From Omphiscola glabra (lineage: Eukaryota > Mollusca > Gastropoda > Lymnaeidae): DNA of 64,000 nucleotides. This document shows, piece after piece, positions 20,776-34,100 of the stretch (the first letter of the stretch is position 1; the number at the start of each line of letters is the position of its first letter). Location: contig OZ024802.1 in the NCBI GenBank assembly GCA_964017045.1, positions 25,174,293 to 25,238,292 of the forward strand. The letters are read 5' to 3'. The position numbers and the translations under genes were made by a program. The notes beneath the pieces are model-generated. The model had not been told where the DNA came from. It ran no database searches and worked only from the letters and a program-made list of their open reading frames with translations.

Positions 20776-22255
20776 GGGCTTTTGAACAGATCATTACATC
20801 CATACATTATTTGGTTGTGATGCAATTATTTACTGGGGGGGGGGGGGGGAATTCCCGTGGCAGCTCACCCAAGAGAAATCTAACTTCTCTAAAATGTCGT
20901 TATCTTGGTAAGAGAAATGATTTTGTTTGTGATGTTGTTCGTCCTTCACATGCCGAAGATGGCCAAGGCTTTATTACACCGTGACTACGCAGATGGCCTG
21001 CCAGCCCCACATGCGCCTGGAAAGATTTACCGCACGTGGGGGTCACACGTTTTTTTTTTTTTTTTTGGGGTCCTTGTAGGATTTGAGTTGATTTTGCCCT
21101 TTTTTTTTTTTCGCCATGCGCTTTCCTTTGGGCTTATACTCTGAGGATTTTGCTCGGACAGTGAGTCTGCCCCGCCAGCTTGCACGGTCCATGGCAAGTG
21201 TCTTCCACGAATCAGAGGAGTTGTAAGCAATTTTCTTAAACCAAAAATCCGTTGCCTTCGGCAGCCTATTCCTTTAAAAGATTGCATATAAGATTAGAAC
21301 TCACCAGCTGAGATCGTTAAGTAATCAGATCTATAAAAACCCATCTTTGTAATGTTAGAGTTCAACTCATGATTGTCCCCCCCCCCCCCCCCCCCACCAG
21401 CTCACGGTATCTGCATAAAGAGCGTTTAGTCCTAGACAAGGGGAGATCAATGCCTCGTTGTCAACCCTGCAAGGCATTGGAAAGCACAAAATAAAAATCG
21501 AGGTCTACGAAACAAAAAAAAACCCACAAAAAAACCAAACTATTAGTGTCGAAAGAAAATCGATAGTTGTAATGTTGTTTTAGTAAAATAATAACTTCAG
21601 TGACAGAGATAAATTTGGTTTATTGCAGACAGAACATGGAAAAGTAACCGATTATTTAAGCATGGAGTGAAGTGAAACTGTCAGTGTGTGCACCACTAAC
21701 CTTCACCGTGCCCCGAGGTAGCTACCTTTTTTGTGCTTTAAATTTATTCCATTCGTATTTTATTTGGCCTAGGCCTATTGGGCCTTGTTATAGGCCTCGT
21801 CTGCCCAGCGTATTTTCTGGATGGTGTAGACTTCGCAGGACGAAATCACAAGGCCTGGGGATTTTTCTGTGTGAGAGTAAACCGGTTACCTAGACAGCTC
21901 ATCAGCTCTCTCCACGAAAACTGGATCAGTGAACGTCGTATGTGGATGAGAGTCTGGCGCCAGTTTTCAGAATTTTTCATTGCGTCAATGTTCCCCGTCT
22001 ACGGGACTCCATCCATCTCCGGGTTTAATTGAGAGTTCTCTTTCTCGTAGATACGCGGTTAGCGGGTACCATCCACCCGGACTGCTGGTGGTGTTTTGGT
22101 GGGCATTGAACTCCAGACCACAAGCTTGGGATTGACTCAGTTTAGACCACTTGGCCCCCCCCCCCCAAAACACCTTCCCAGTGTATCACATGCGGGCACA
22201 CAAAGGGCGTTTCCATTGGACTTTAATATTATTAGCTAGGTGGGTCAGTATAAAT
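20776..22255. other. Intergenic, no gene recognised
   Basis: G, T and C homopolymers at about 20836, 21050 and 21377. Short open frames lack recognisable domains. Confidence 0.4.
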
Positions 22256-22262
22256 TTTCATC

Positions 22263-22472
22263 CGTGTAAGTACCCTGTGGTTGGGCAGTAAACAGTGGGT
22301 GGGAAATATCCTGTGGTCGGGCAGTAACCAGTGAGGGGGGGGGGAATATCCTGTGGGTGGGCAGTACCCTGTGGTTGGGCAGTACCCTGTGGTTGGGCTG
22401 TAACCAGTGGTTGGGAAATATCCTGTGGGGTGCCAGTAACCAGTGGGTGGAAAATATCCTGTGGGTGGGCAA
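22263..22472. repeat. GC-rich degenerate minisatellite, 16-17 bp unit
   Basis: 'gtgggcagtaccctgtggtt'-type units alternate with 'gggaaatatcctgtgg'. Open frames on both strands come from this repeat. Confidence 0.8.
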
Positions 22473-23282
22473 AAGATTCGCGAAACGACGCAAGGGCTTT
22501 CGTTTGGCGCATCTTCCGTCCCTTTTTGACCACTTCATTTACTGCTGTTCGCCAGATCGAACGTTGCTCAGCGATGATCTCCCATTCGTTGATCTCTATG
22601 CTGGTTTCCCTCGTGTTTCTTTCGTGAACGTCTTCAAATCGTAGCCGCGGCCATCTTGCCCCTTCTGCTAGCTCTCAATGTGTTATCATGGAGATGGCCA
22701 GGCAGCTAATGACAGCTAACATCAAGAAGAGGATGCAACTGCCAAATGTGAATAATTCCTTGAGAAATGTCATGGAGCTGTCTCTACAAAACATTACAGG
22801 TATAACTAAAGTGTGTGCACCAAAAGTCGAAAAAAAATCAAGGCTTGAAACAATTGACCAAACAGAAAAGATCTGAACGTTGACCTGACAAGAAGGACAG
22901 AAAAACGAAAAGCTAATTGTGTACAATGGGACATGCCAGTATTTAAAGAGCATACTCTCACCGTTAGCGTGAACTAATAAAATATTTAAATGTCTGTTAA
23001 TGAAAACATAAGATCATGTCCATGGTATGTATGTCGGTATGATGTATATGTAGTACTGTCCTAATAAATACTTCAATTATAGACAAAATCACCCGTGTTA
23101 ATTTTACATGCAATTTGTATGATGAGTTTCGTGCATACGTTCTCCACTTTTTAATCTAGATGAATATATACGGGTGGGTTCCACCCCCGGGGTGCTATGA
23201 AGCGGGGAGATCAAAGGGGGCGGTGAGGCTAATATATAAAGGCCTCGTGACAGCCAGTAAATAGAGAACACATCTTATTGTG

Positions 23283-23757
23283 GGACATAATTTATTGTTG
23301 TAAGTAAACAGCCAAGTTTAACTACATAATTTATTGTTGTAAGTAAACAGTCAAGTTTAACTACAAAATTTACTGTTGTAAGTAAACAGCCAAGTTTAAC
23401 TACATAATTTACTGTTGTAAGTAAACAGCCAAGTTTAAGTACATAATTTATTGTTGTAAGTGAACAGCCAAGTTTAACTACAGAATTTACTGGTGTAAGT
23501 AAACAGCCAAGTTTAACTACATAATTTATTATTGTTAGTAAACAGCCAAGTTTAAGTACATAATTTATTGTTGTAAGTAAACAGCCAAGTTTAAGTACAT
23601 AATTTATTATTGTTAGTAAACAGCCAAGTTTAAGTACATAATGTATTATTGTTAGTAAACAGCCAAGTTTAAGTACATAATTTATTATTGTTAGTAAACA
23701 GCCAAGTTTAAGTACATAATTTATTGTTGTAAGTAAACAGCCAAGTTTAACTACAGA
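23283..23757. repeat. 39-bp minisatellite, 12 copies
   Basis: Unit 'taatttattgttgtaagtaa' plus 'acagccaagtttaactaca'. Most copies carry TGTAAGTAAA, a good 5' splice-site match on the plus strand. The minus strand is open for 167 codons as a repeat by-product. Confidence 0.92.
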
Positions 23758-23759
23758 AC

Positions 23760-24780
23760 AAAAAACAGATTTATTCATTTCATCAGTAAATCAAAAACAA
23801 AAAATTTCTTGAATTTAAGCGTCAATTATTCATTAAAAAGCCTAACCTACTTATTGAATAAGACTATAGGCTATAATGGCAAGAAAGAAAGATGGCGGGC
23901 ACCATCATCCCCTTACTAAAAAGAACAAGAAAAGAAAGTAAGTGGGTGGAAGTACGAAGCACAACCAAACAGTATCTGAACCGGTCACCAAGGCGATGGC
24001 ATGTCTCCATTTTCCAACCCTCTCCGCACTAAGACCCAATGATTGTGTCAATCAGATTGCGATTTGTGCAGTTAAATACATCCTCGATTCTAAAAGGGAC
24101 ATGGGGGGGGGGGGGGTGTGGTCTGATTCACTTCATTCGTATTAGGTCGTATGTTACAATGTTACAACGGCTTCAGTTACACCTGTTGGTGCCGATGTGT
24201 GGTTTGAATAGCAGGGAGACGACTTCTCTCAAGAATATCTCTTAAGCCTCTGCCCCCCTCGGAAATTCGAAAGGGGGGTTTAAAAAAAACATTTGATTAG
24301 TGAAAGAAAATGCCATAAGTATGGATTGATTGTTGAAAACAACATTGCGGGAAAATACGTTGAGGGATGGTCGATTGAAAGTAGTACAACTCTAGTTAGT
24401 ATCAATAATATAGGACTTCCTGTTTTTAAAAGCTATTTGTCTCGCCGCGCCTTCAATTCCCGTGAGAGTTGAATGGAGCACGAGATAATACGAGTTATCA
24501 AGACGCATAAAAGAAATCACTTCTTTTAATGTGGCTAGTTAATGTCCGTAAAATATAACACTTTCTCTCTTTTTTTAAAAAAAATTGTGTTCAAAAGTTT
24601 TTAATCGTATGGGGCTTACTGTCTTTATCTCTACCACATAAGAGAAAGAGAGAAGGAGAACGAAAGAAAGAAATCGGGTTAGCACGTTAGCACGAACTTT
24701 GGCAGTAAAAGCGTGTGGGAATTCATAAAAAAAAAAATAAGTTAAAAAAAAAAAAAAAAAGAATAATATAAAATAAATAA
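23760..24780. other. Intergenic and likely promoter-side DNA of the Kelch gene
   Basis: No gene signature. Low-complexity A/T runs at 24570-24780 precede a short CpG-containing stretch (24790-24893) that would be the 5' UTR or promoter of the next gene. Confidence 0.35.
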
Positions 24781-24893
24781 AGATCAGTGTAAGGGACGCA
24801 ATCGGCTGTGATTGCGCAAGTCCGCGCGGCCAAACGGCGTCACATCCGGGTTGCCAGTGAACCTTTTCCATAAATAAAACTCAGCTTAAAGCC

Positions 24894-25169
24894 ATGTCTC
24901 TTCCTCAGTGCCGCGAGAGGACAGAACCGCCCCTGGCACTCAACAGCATGACCTGGGCGCAGGTGGCCGCACAGACTCTCCTGCAGGGCATTCACGGGCG
25001 CCTCAAGAGCGGACAGTTCTGTGACGTCATGATCTATGTGGATGACGTGGAGTTCCCGTGTCACCGCGTCATCCTGTGCGCGTATTCGGATTACTTCCAG
25101 GCGATGTTTACCAGCGGGATGCAAGAGGCGATCACCCAGAGCGTGAAACTGAATGATGTTTCCCACCAG
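24894..25169 (+). CDS. Kelch gene exon 1 (start, BTB first half)
   Basis: Residues 1-92, from MSLPQCRERTEPPLALNSMT to QSVKLNDVSHQ. Donor gtaaac at 25170, phase 0. The exon is distinctly GC-rich, unlike exons 2-11. Its last 18 bases plus the first intron bases form the unit of the 25-bp array that follows. Confidence 0.93.
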
Positions 25170-28100
25170 GTAAACTAATGATATGTCCCACCAGGTAAAC
25201 TAAATGATGTGTCCCACCAGGTAAACTCATGATGTGTCACACCAGTAAAACTAATGATGTGTCACATCAGATAACTCAATGATGTGTCACACCAGGTAAA
25301 TTAATGACGTGTCACACCAGATAAATTAATGACGTGTCACACCAGGTAAATTAATGACGTGTCACACCAGGTAACTCAATGATATGTCACACCAGGTAAA
25401 CTAACGATGTGTCACACCAGGTAAATTAATGACGTGTCACACCAGGTAACTCAATGATATGTCACACCAGGTAAACTAACGATGTGTCACACCAGGTAAT
25501 TAATGACGTGTCACACCAGGTAACTCAATGATGTGTCACACCAGGTAAATTAATGACGTGTCACACCAGGTAAACTCAATGATGTGTCACACCAGGTAAC
25601 TCAATGTGTCACACCAAGTAAATTAATGATGTGTCACACCAGGTCAACTCAATAATGTGTCACACCAGGTCAACTCAATGTGTCACACCAAGTAAATTAA
25701 TGATGTGTCACACCAAGTAAATTAATGATGTGTCACATCAGTAAACTCGATGTGTCACACCAAAAATAGTATTCAAAATTAAATTTTAAAACGGCGTGTT
25801 TTCCTTTGATTATTAATAGTCACACAAAAGACCAGCTAAAGATGTAGAATTAATTCAATTACATGATAATGAATTGGAGCTGATCCACTGTAATAAATGT
25901 TAATGTAATAAGGAGAGCAAAGAAGCATATAGTCCACCCCCTCTTATTATCAACTCGCAATGGCGTAAGAAGCAGGAGAGGCATTTTCGGCCAGTTGCAG
26001 ATTTTTTTCTCGGGGAAAGGGGTGGCATAAATCTTTGCCCGCTCCAGACGGCACTAACCTTAGCTACGCCACTGTCCAATCCCACCATATTTGTCCACAT
26101 TCCAACATATTTGTCCACATCCCACCATATTTATCCACATTCCACCATATTTGTACACATTTCACCATATTTATCCACATTCCACCATATTTGTCCACAT
26201 TCCACCATATTTATCCACATTCCACCATATTTATCCACATTCCACCATATTTGTCCACATCCTACCTTATTTGTCCACATGCCACCTTATTTGTCCTCAT
26301 CCCACCCCAACTATTTCACATCCAACATCGTCCGTACAACCCCAAACCTTATTTATAATCTCCACCCCCACCCCCCCAGTCACCCTAACCACACATACCT
26401 CCCCCAGTCGTTAAGCCTTTGTTCAACGGGTGGCCACTTGAAAGATAATTAACCGCAGTTAGCACCGTGTCCGCCCGAGTCGCACTTAGCTTTGGTGAAC
26501 ATCTTCACTTTATTCGTCTTTTTGCTTTTTTTCCCCCTTTCTTCTACCGAATTAGGTCTCGTATGTCAGTCCAAAATGTCGGTGAAATATGGATCCGGTG
26601 TGACCGTAACCTAGCGGTAGCTAGTGGACCAATATAGCTTTAATGACGTTTTCATAAGGAACATATATTTAAATGTTCCTACTGTTATTTAAAAAAAAAT
26701 CATTTAACACTCTTGGGAACCACTGGTATACAGCATTAATTGAATATTTATAGAACTCAACTATTTCGTATTGGCTATAATGCCTTGAATCTTATATTTA
26801 GATACACAGCGCCAACTGGCGGGGTTTCCCAGACTGGTGGCGCGAGGTGGCATTTAACGGTGTGGGGACACAATTGATTATACATGAAAGTCAGATTTTC
26901 AAACTGACATTTACTTTTGTGGCGGTGCGACACTTTGCAAAACAATGTTTATGGAGCAGTGTTTTAAGGAGCAGTGTTTCTTTCAGACAATTGAAAATTT
27001 GATATTTTTTTCCGCAGGGGAATTTCAGGTGCTGAGAAAGGTGGGGGGGGGGGGAGGGAGGCAGTGCATGTGGGCCTATAAACCCCAAAATAAGGCATAT
27101 TGGCGCTCAGGCCCAGCTCTGACTAGGGGGCCACTCCCCTATATAAACTGAATAATTTTTATTATAAAAATTAAATATTAGAAACTAAATTTCTAGAAAT
27201 ATTATTGTTTTATAAATAGGATTTATAAATCTTTTATGAACATATAAAACCTTTTCATTGGTTAAAAAAAAACAGTATGCTTATTCTTTATACGAATGGC
27301 GTGATTATATTAAGAAAATAAATTACAAATCAATGAACATAATAAAATGTTACCTTCTTTTCGGTTAAATTCGTCAATCTACGGTTAACACAAATTTATT
27401 TGCCAAATTCTATATTTAAAAATAATAAACCACTATATTTTTTTTTAAAAATCTAATTTTTTACCGATACCAAAAATATTTTAAAAATTTTATCAAGCAA
27501 AAGTAAACAATGTCAAGAAACAATTTCGATTTAAAAATAATTAAACAACTCATAAAAACTAAGTTTTTCGTATAAATCCCTCATAAATTGTAATATCGAG
27601 CATGAGAGGGGGGTTGGGCTAAATAATTTGACAATACATGCATATTGGTAATTCACTTTATAAGAATCCCAAATAGTGCCCCTCCCCCCCCCCCCCACCC
27701 CCACCAGGATCGCACATTTTTTTCTAGCCCTTGAACAATATTAATATTTAAATGACGCACCCGCTTTTACAAAGCAGATTTGTTTCAGCAAAAATTTAAA
27801 AGAAAAAGAAAATGTTACGCACCAAACGCATTTATGTTATTTTATTTTAAAAGAATCTCATTTAGCACAGTCATCGGGAATTTCATTTTATTATTTCTAT
27901 AAAGGATTGAATAATTGATTAAACGTGACAGTGCACCATTAGTATGCGCACGCTAAATCTTTAATTGTTTAAAATTGTATTGAACTTTAAAAGTTTTACG
28001 CTATTGTTCTGCACGTTTTATTTCTCCGGTGGGGTGGGAGTTGCGGGGTTGAAGGGCGCACTTTGACTCGATCCGACTAAAACTAAGAAACACTGGTAGG

Positions 28101-31100
28101 CTGGTAGGGAGAAAGAATTTTGAAACGGTTGTGTAACTCTACTTTACAGAGCAAAAATAAAGTAAAAAGTAAACTATAATAACGCATGTTATAATAAGAA
28201 TAATGAACGGCTTATGTGCTTCTGTGGTCCCTTATTGGGAGTCACTGCCCTTTGTTTATGATAGATTTAGGGTTCGGGTTAGGTTGAGCGATAGAGGTAC
28301 CAGTAGCGTGCAATTACCTAATGAACACATAACAATCAATGTATTTTATTAATTTTAAACTCGTTTAATCTTTTCTTCTGGTACAGTGTCTTATTTTTTA
28401 CAAACATAAATATAAAGGTTTCACGGATTTTTATGGACAAGTCAAGGTTTTGCGGAATGTTGGTAACGCTGCCCCATCATCCCCTCTCAATCCCTCCTTC
28501 ACGAATCTAATTAATGAAATTAATTAATTAATGTCATTTCAATCTAATGTTCAGACATTTTCCTGCATACTTGAGGCCATCTACAATGGAAAAGACATTC
28601 TCGATGAAAGGAATGTGATTGAAGTGTGGCGGGTGGCGTCCATGCTACAGATTGTGTGCCTCAGACAGTACTGTGAGGATTTCTTGGCTGACCACATCTC
28701 TAATGAAAATTGCCTGACCATCTGGAGGGAAGCCAGGCTCAGCAGCTGTAAAGTTAGTCAAACTTGATTTTTTTTTCGCAACACTTGTGATTTTACCAGA
28801 CACCATTACTCAAAATTTGATTGTAAATGTTCTAGTCTAAGTGATAAGCCATTAATGATACAACATGACTAAATAAGCTCAGTTTGGTAAGGAAAAGAAG
28901 AGGTTGGTTATCAATGTTCCATTGACCGGATAGTCCATCCATGCCATAAGGAATAGATTCTTCTGAAAATGACTCATGTTTTTGGACACATCTTGTGGTT
29001 GTGTAATAAGGTCTCACAAATTATTGGGTTTGCTGGGTGAAAAGAAACCATACAGACAAATGGAAACTAAGTATTTTTCTTTACAAAACATATGTCTAAA
29101 TCATAAATATGTGCTAAAAGTTGAAAAACAATGTAGGCCCAGTTGGGAATAGTATCTCTACCACTCTAGAGCGTTCATAAAATAATATTTATATATACAA
29201 AAATTTCATGTTAGATTATTTGTTTATTTGGAAAAAGTTGTTTTTAAAAATATTTTCTATTTATTTCCTAAAAATAATTAGAATAATTATACAAAAAACT
29301 GTGATCCACTTTTTCTATAGGTCTTGGCCAATGAAGCCTGGAACTTTGTGCACAGAGAGTTTCCCTCCATTAAAAGTACAGAAGACTTTCTGGCATGCGA
29401 CCTTGATGACATTTGCCTCATGGTGGCAAGTGAAGACCTCAATGTGCCCAATGAAGAGGATGTAAGACATTTTATTCAGTGTAGGTCAGGGATGTAAGAA
29501 ATTTCATTTAGTGTAGGTCAGGGATGTAAGAAATTTCATTTAGTGTAGGTCAGGGATGTCAGACATTTCTTTCTGTTCTGTTTAGATTTTATTTCTGATG
29601 CACAGTTGATCCTTTTCAATATATTAGATGCTACAAGGAGATAATTATCAATTTTTATTGTAAATCTACTGTAAGATATCATAGTTAAATTACCCAAAAT
29701 GTACCGGGGTATTCGTTTGTTATCCACATATAAGAGCTTTGATGTAGCTCAACAAGGTTTAAAAGTTTTCCTTTTCCACACAAATCAATGCACATAATAT
29801 AAATAATTATTCTGGTCTAAACATTTATTCTTCATTGGGAACATAGGGTACAAATTGTCATACAATTCTTAATACTGCTAAGCGTTCAAACAGGAATTAA
29901 TTCCCTGATCCTATTTGCCATTAATCCCGTGGCCTACTGGCCATTTATAAATTGACTCATATTTCATTATTCTTTGACCTGACACATTTCATTAATTCAC
30001 TCCCCATAAGTCATTCATAAAATACCATCATTCTGGCATGTTGTAATATCAAGAAATGTAAAACAAGTATTTCAAGGGAAATTTTAGCAGCCCAAATACT
30101 GTTTATCAGCCAAATTGTTGTTGCAAAATAAATTTTAAAAGTTACTAATATCAGAATTTATATTTTATTTTTATGACAGTCACAAGAGAACAATTTTCTT
30201 ACATAAAATTCTATACGGTACCTATTATTATTTTCACATATTTTTTTTGTATGGACAAAATCAGCAATTTTAGTTATTTTTGTAGGTTGTAGATGCCATT
30301 TTATTGTGGGTGGGGCATGATGAGGCAAGACGCAAAAATCTACCACGTCTGTTTGCACTCTCTCGTCTCAACTTGGTGTCAGAGGACTTCATTCTGCGGA
30401 GACTTCTCACTGAACAAATGGTCCTGGAAAATCAGGAGGTGCAGACAAAATGTTTCTAAAGCTATTTATGAAATCAAGTTTTGAATTCAAAATTTTTTCA
30501 TTTTATCAACAATTTAAAATATTTGGATGAAATGTTGTATCGGAGGCTTAAACTTAAAATAATGTAATGATGCACATCATAAACTTCATATAGATAGCCT
30601 AAAAATACATTTGTTTTCCTGCTTGACCATTTCTAGGACAAGTGGGGTTATAACTGGCACTATGCCAAGCATGAAAGTCATGGAGTTTTTTCAGGCTCGT
30701 CAAGGTCTACAATTAAAATATTATTAAATAAATTAAAATATCCAACTTCTTCACCAATTTGCACTCTATAAAATACTGTTATCCAATAGAGCGATACAGA
30801 GAGGCAATGAAATTTAGAATAACACTGCTAATGTTTTTGACTTGAGTTAAAAGAAATAACTAAACAGACATATTTCGACTTATGACTTAGACTTAATTCA
30901 AGCTATCTATCTCTGACAAGAATTTAAGTGCCAGCTGTGAGGGACTGCGTGGAACAAGATAAACTTACGCTGAAAACAAAAAAGGCAGGACAGCTACTAG
31001 GACGTTTTGGCTAAACGCCTCCTTCAGCAGACAAGACATAACAAGACACAACAAATATATAGAAAAATTAAAACTTGTGTGTTTGAAGATTCTGATCAAA

Positions 31101-34100
31101 ATGTTACTATCTCTGTCAAACAATGGAAACCGAATAGTGAACAAATAAAAAACAAATTAAAAACTTAAATTTTTTGTAAGGGTCCTGTAATGGGGCCATT
31201 GGTCTTACTTCATTTTATGATGTCATTGATCATTCAGGTGCTAGAAATGGTGCGTCGCAGTCTTGAATACCACATTATATTAGCAAGACGTCATGATGAA
31301 TGCTCACCAAATGCCATGTATCGTAGGGCTAGTGCATATGACAATGTTATGCTTGTGCTGGGAGAGGGAAAAGATAATTTCTATGCCTATGTGTAAGTTT
31401 TTTAAATATTTGTGATGTAAGAAAGAGAAAGTTATTTTTTTTTTTCAAATACAAGATCGTAAACTGTTTATGATTAACCAAGATATTCAAAAAGACACAA
31501 TTAAAATATTTTAATTCTTTTCCAAACCAAAGACATTCTTAAAATTACCACAAAAAAAATAAACCTCCATTATTACCGTATGTATTGAACTTGAATACAT
31601 TTCTCTTTAACCAAATGACAGTGTGAAACTTTGAAATCATTTAGATTTAAAACAGAAGAGTGGTTTCAGCTGCCACCATTACCGGAAGATATGGGACTAG
31701 GGAGCTCTGCATGCAGCTATGGAGATGATATCTTTGTTGCTGGTGGTAAAAATACTATGACAGCCTTATTTCAGGTCAGTGCTGATGGGTCTTCTGTTAG
31801 TTCAGCAGTTCTCAACCTTTGGGCCCCGACCCCTTTTGGGGTCGAATGACCCTTTCAAAGGGGTCGCCTAAGACCATTGGAAAACAGATATACTCAACAT
31901 TATGAATTAAAAACGAAAATAATTTTGTGGTTGGGGGTCGCCGCAACATGAGGAACCGTATTAAAGTGTCGCGGCATTAGGAAGGTTGAGAACCACTGTG
32001 TTAGGTCTTTGAGGAGAACATAAGGAGTGGGGACATGATACTACATAGGGAGTATGAAAGTTGAAGAAGGGTTTGGGGGGGTTGGTGGTGGAAGAGGCAA
32101 ATGGATACACTGAGATGGTAGATGTTAAGGTAGAGTTGAGGGGGAGAATGTAGATCAGCAGGTCTGTCTCTCAAAGAGTTATAATTTTATGTCTCCCAGA
32201 TATCGGACAGAAAAATTTAAAATAAAATCAAACTCACAAAAATATAATTTTTAAAGGAAGGTCTTGGACTTTTGTGAATAATAATTTGAATTTAAAGAAG
32301 AAATCGTAATTCAAAGTTATTATGAACTGGCCATAATACCACAAATGGTGGCCATTGCAATAAAGTATTATTAAACCGATGTCAAATTTTATGCAAAATG
32401 TAATGATAGTTTGGATTTATGCGGCTTAATTTTTTTTAGAGTAGAACAAAAAAGAAAGTAAACCGAGAAAGAGAATCAATTATTGTAGTATGCATTTCAT
32501 GTATAAGACAAAACAGAAAAAATTTGCTTTGAAATATTTTAATATATTTCCCTTTATATCTTTAAACTAGAAATAACCGGCCAAACAATGGCACTGCCAT
32601 TGGCAGCAGCAATGTGTGAATTTCCCATCTACTAAAGTTACTTGACAAAGCTTACATTCCAGTATCCTACTTTATAAGAATCACAATTAGTGCTTACCTC
32701 TATGAATTTTATTATATTAAATTTATTTCAAATTAAAAAAAATTATACTTCCATATTAAAGAACGTATAAATTTATATACAGATCTAAGCATATTTATTT
32801 TGCAAGATCAAAATCGCTTTGAAATCAGTTTTAAAAAATCTCACTGATTTTAAGAATTCCATTTAGAAATAGGAATTGTATCTTGTGCAGCTATTGAACA
32901 CAAACTAACACTAACAACACCCTGTTTTGTGCACTTTTGGGAATTTTTTTTTTTCACTGTTGTAGAGAGCTTTACAGCCATACATACCTAGAGAAATTTG
33001 CTGGCTCTGCTAAAAATTCCTGGATGTTTATTCAAACGTTTTCTTTCTAGGTCAAGTTTTCATTGATGCCATACACTATACTTTTAATCTATTTATCTAT
33101 ATATTTTATTATGTTTATCTATATATTTTAATATGTTTATGTATATATTTTAATCTATTTATCTATAATAACTCTTTAAATTAATGTTACATTTTGTACC
33201 GGTACTTTTAATAATAAAAATCAAGGAAAATTACTTTGTTCAATTTAATGAAACAAGGCTGAAATATTTTACTTGAACTTTATATCATTTTAAATAGGAA
33301 TACCCTCAACCATACCGTATTATAATATTTCATTATTTCTTAAATTATCAGTCAATGCAAAATAGGCCTTATGGGAATATGGAATATCTAGGGGACATCA
33401 CTGTGTGATTAATACAAAAAGATGTTGGTGGTCCAATGATAGTTGTTGGTCATTAAATCAAAAGCATGTGTTAAACAAGGAAGTCATTCATTTATGGGAA
33501 ACACATTTTTTTTCCTTAATATAAAATTACCTTTTATGCATAGTACTAGTACAGTAGCTGTCATTTACAATATTATGACTTGAAATTGTATATAATTTTT
33601 TATATATACCAGGTATTATATAAATTTGAGTTTAAACATTCATTAAAACTATACAGTTAACTTAGATGTTAAAATGTACACTGAATATTACATTGATAAA
33701 GATTTAGTTGTCTCTCATTCCTCACGAGATTGTCTAATGTCTTTAGTTTGAGACCCGAAAAAATTCATGGGTAAAACTGTCTGCCATGAATGTTGGAAGA
33801 CGGAACCACGTCATTGTCGCAGTTGGAAATTGTCTCTATGTTTTAGGAGGTCTCAACAATGAGGTAATATTGCTTAATACAATGGTGTAATGTGTGGCTA
33901 GAGACATTGAGGTAATTTGTGGCTAGATAAATTGAGTTAATATATGGCTAGATTATGAGATAATATGTGGCCAGATATGTGGCTAGAGACAGTGCAGTAA
34001 TATGGGGCTAGATAAATTGATTGAATATGTGGCCAGATTATATCATGTAATATTTGGTTAGAGACAATGAAGTAAAATGTAGCAGTAGCATACTAGTAGC

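Noticed and set aside
22688..22876. 62-aa plus frame MEMARQLMTANIKKRMQLPN...
   Set aside because: Looks protein-like in composition, but no homology could be recognised and no splice sites support it.
23275..23778. 167-aa minus frame with KLGCLLTTINY repeats
   Set aside because: Produced by the 39-bp minisatellite.
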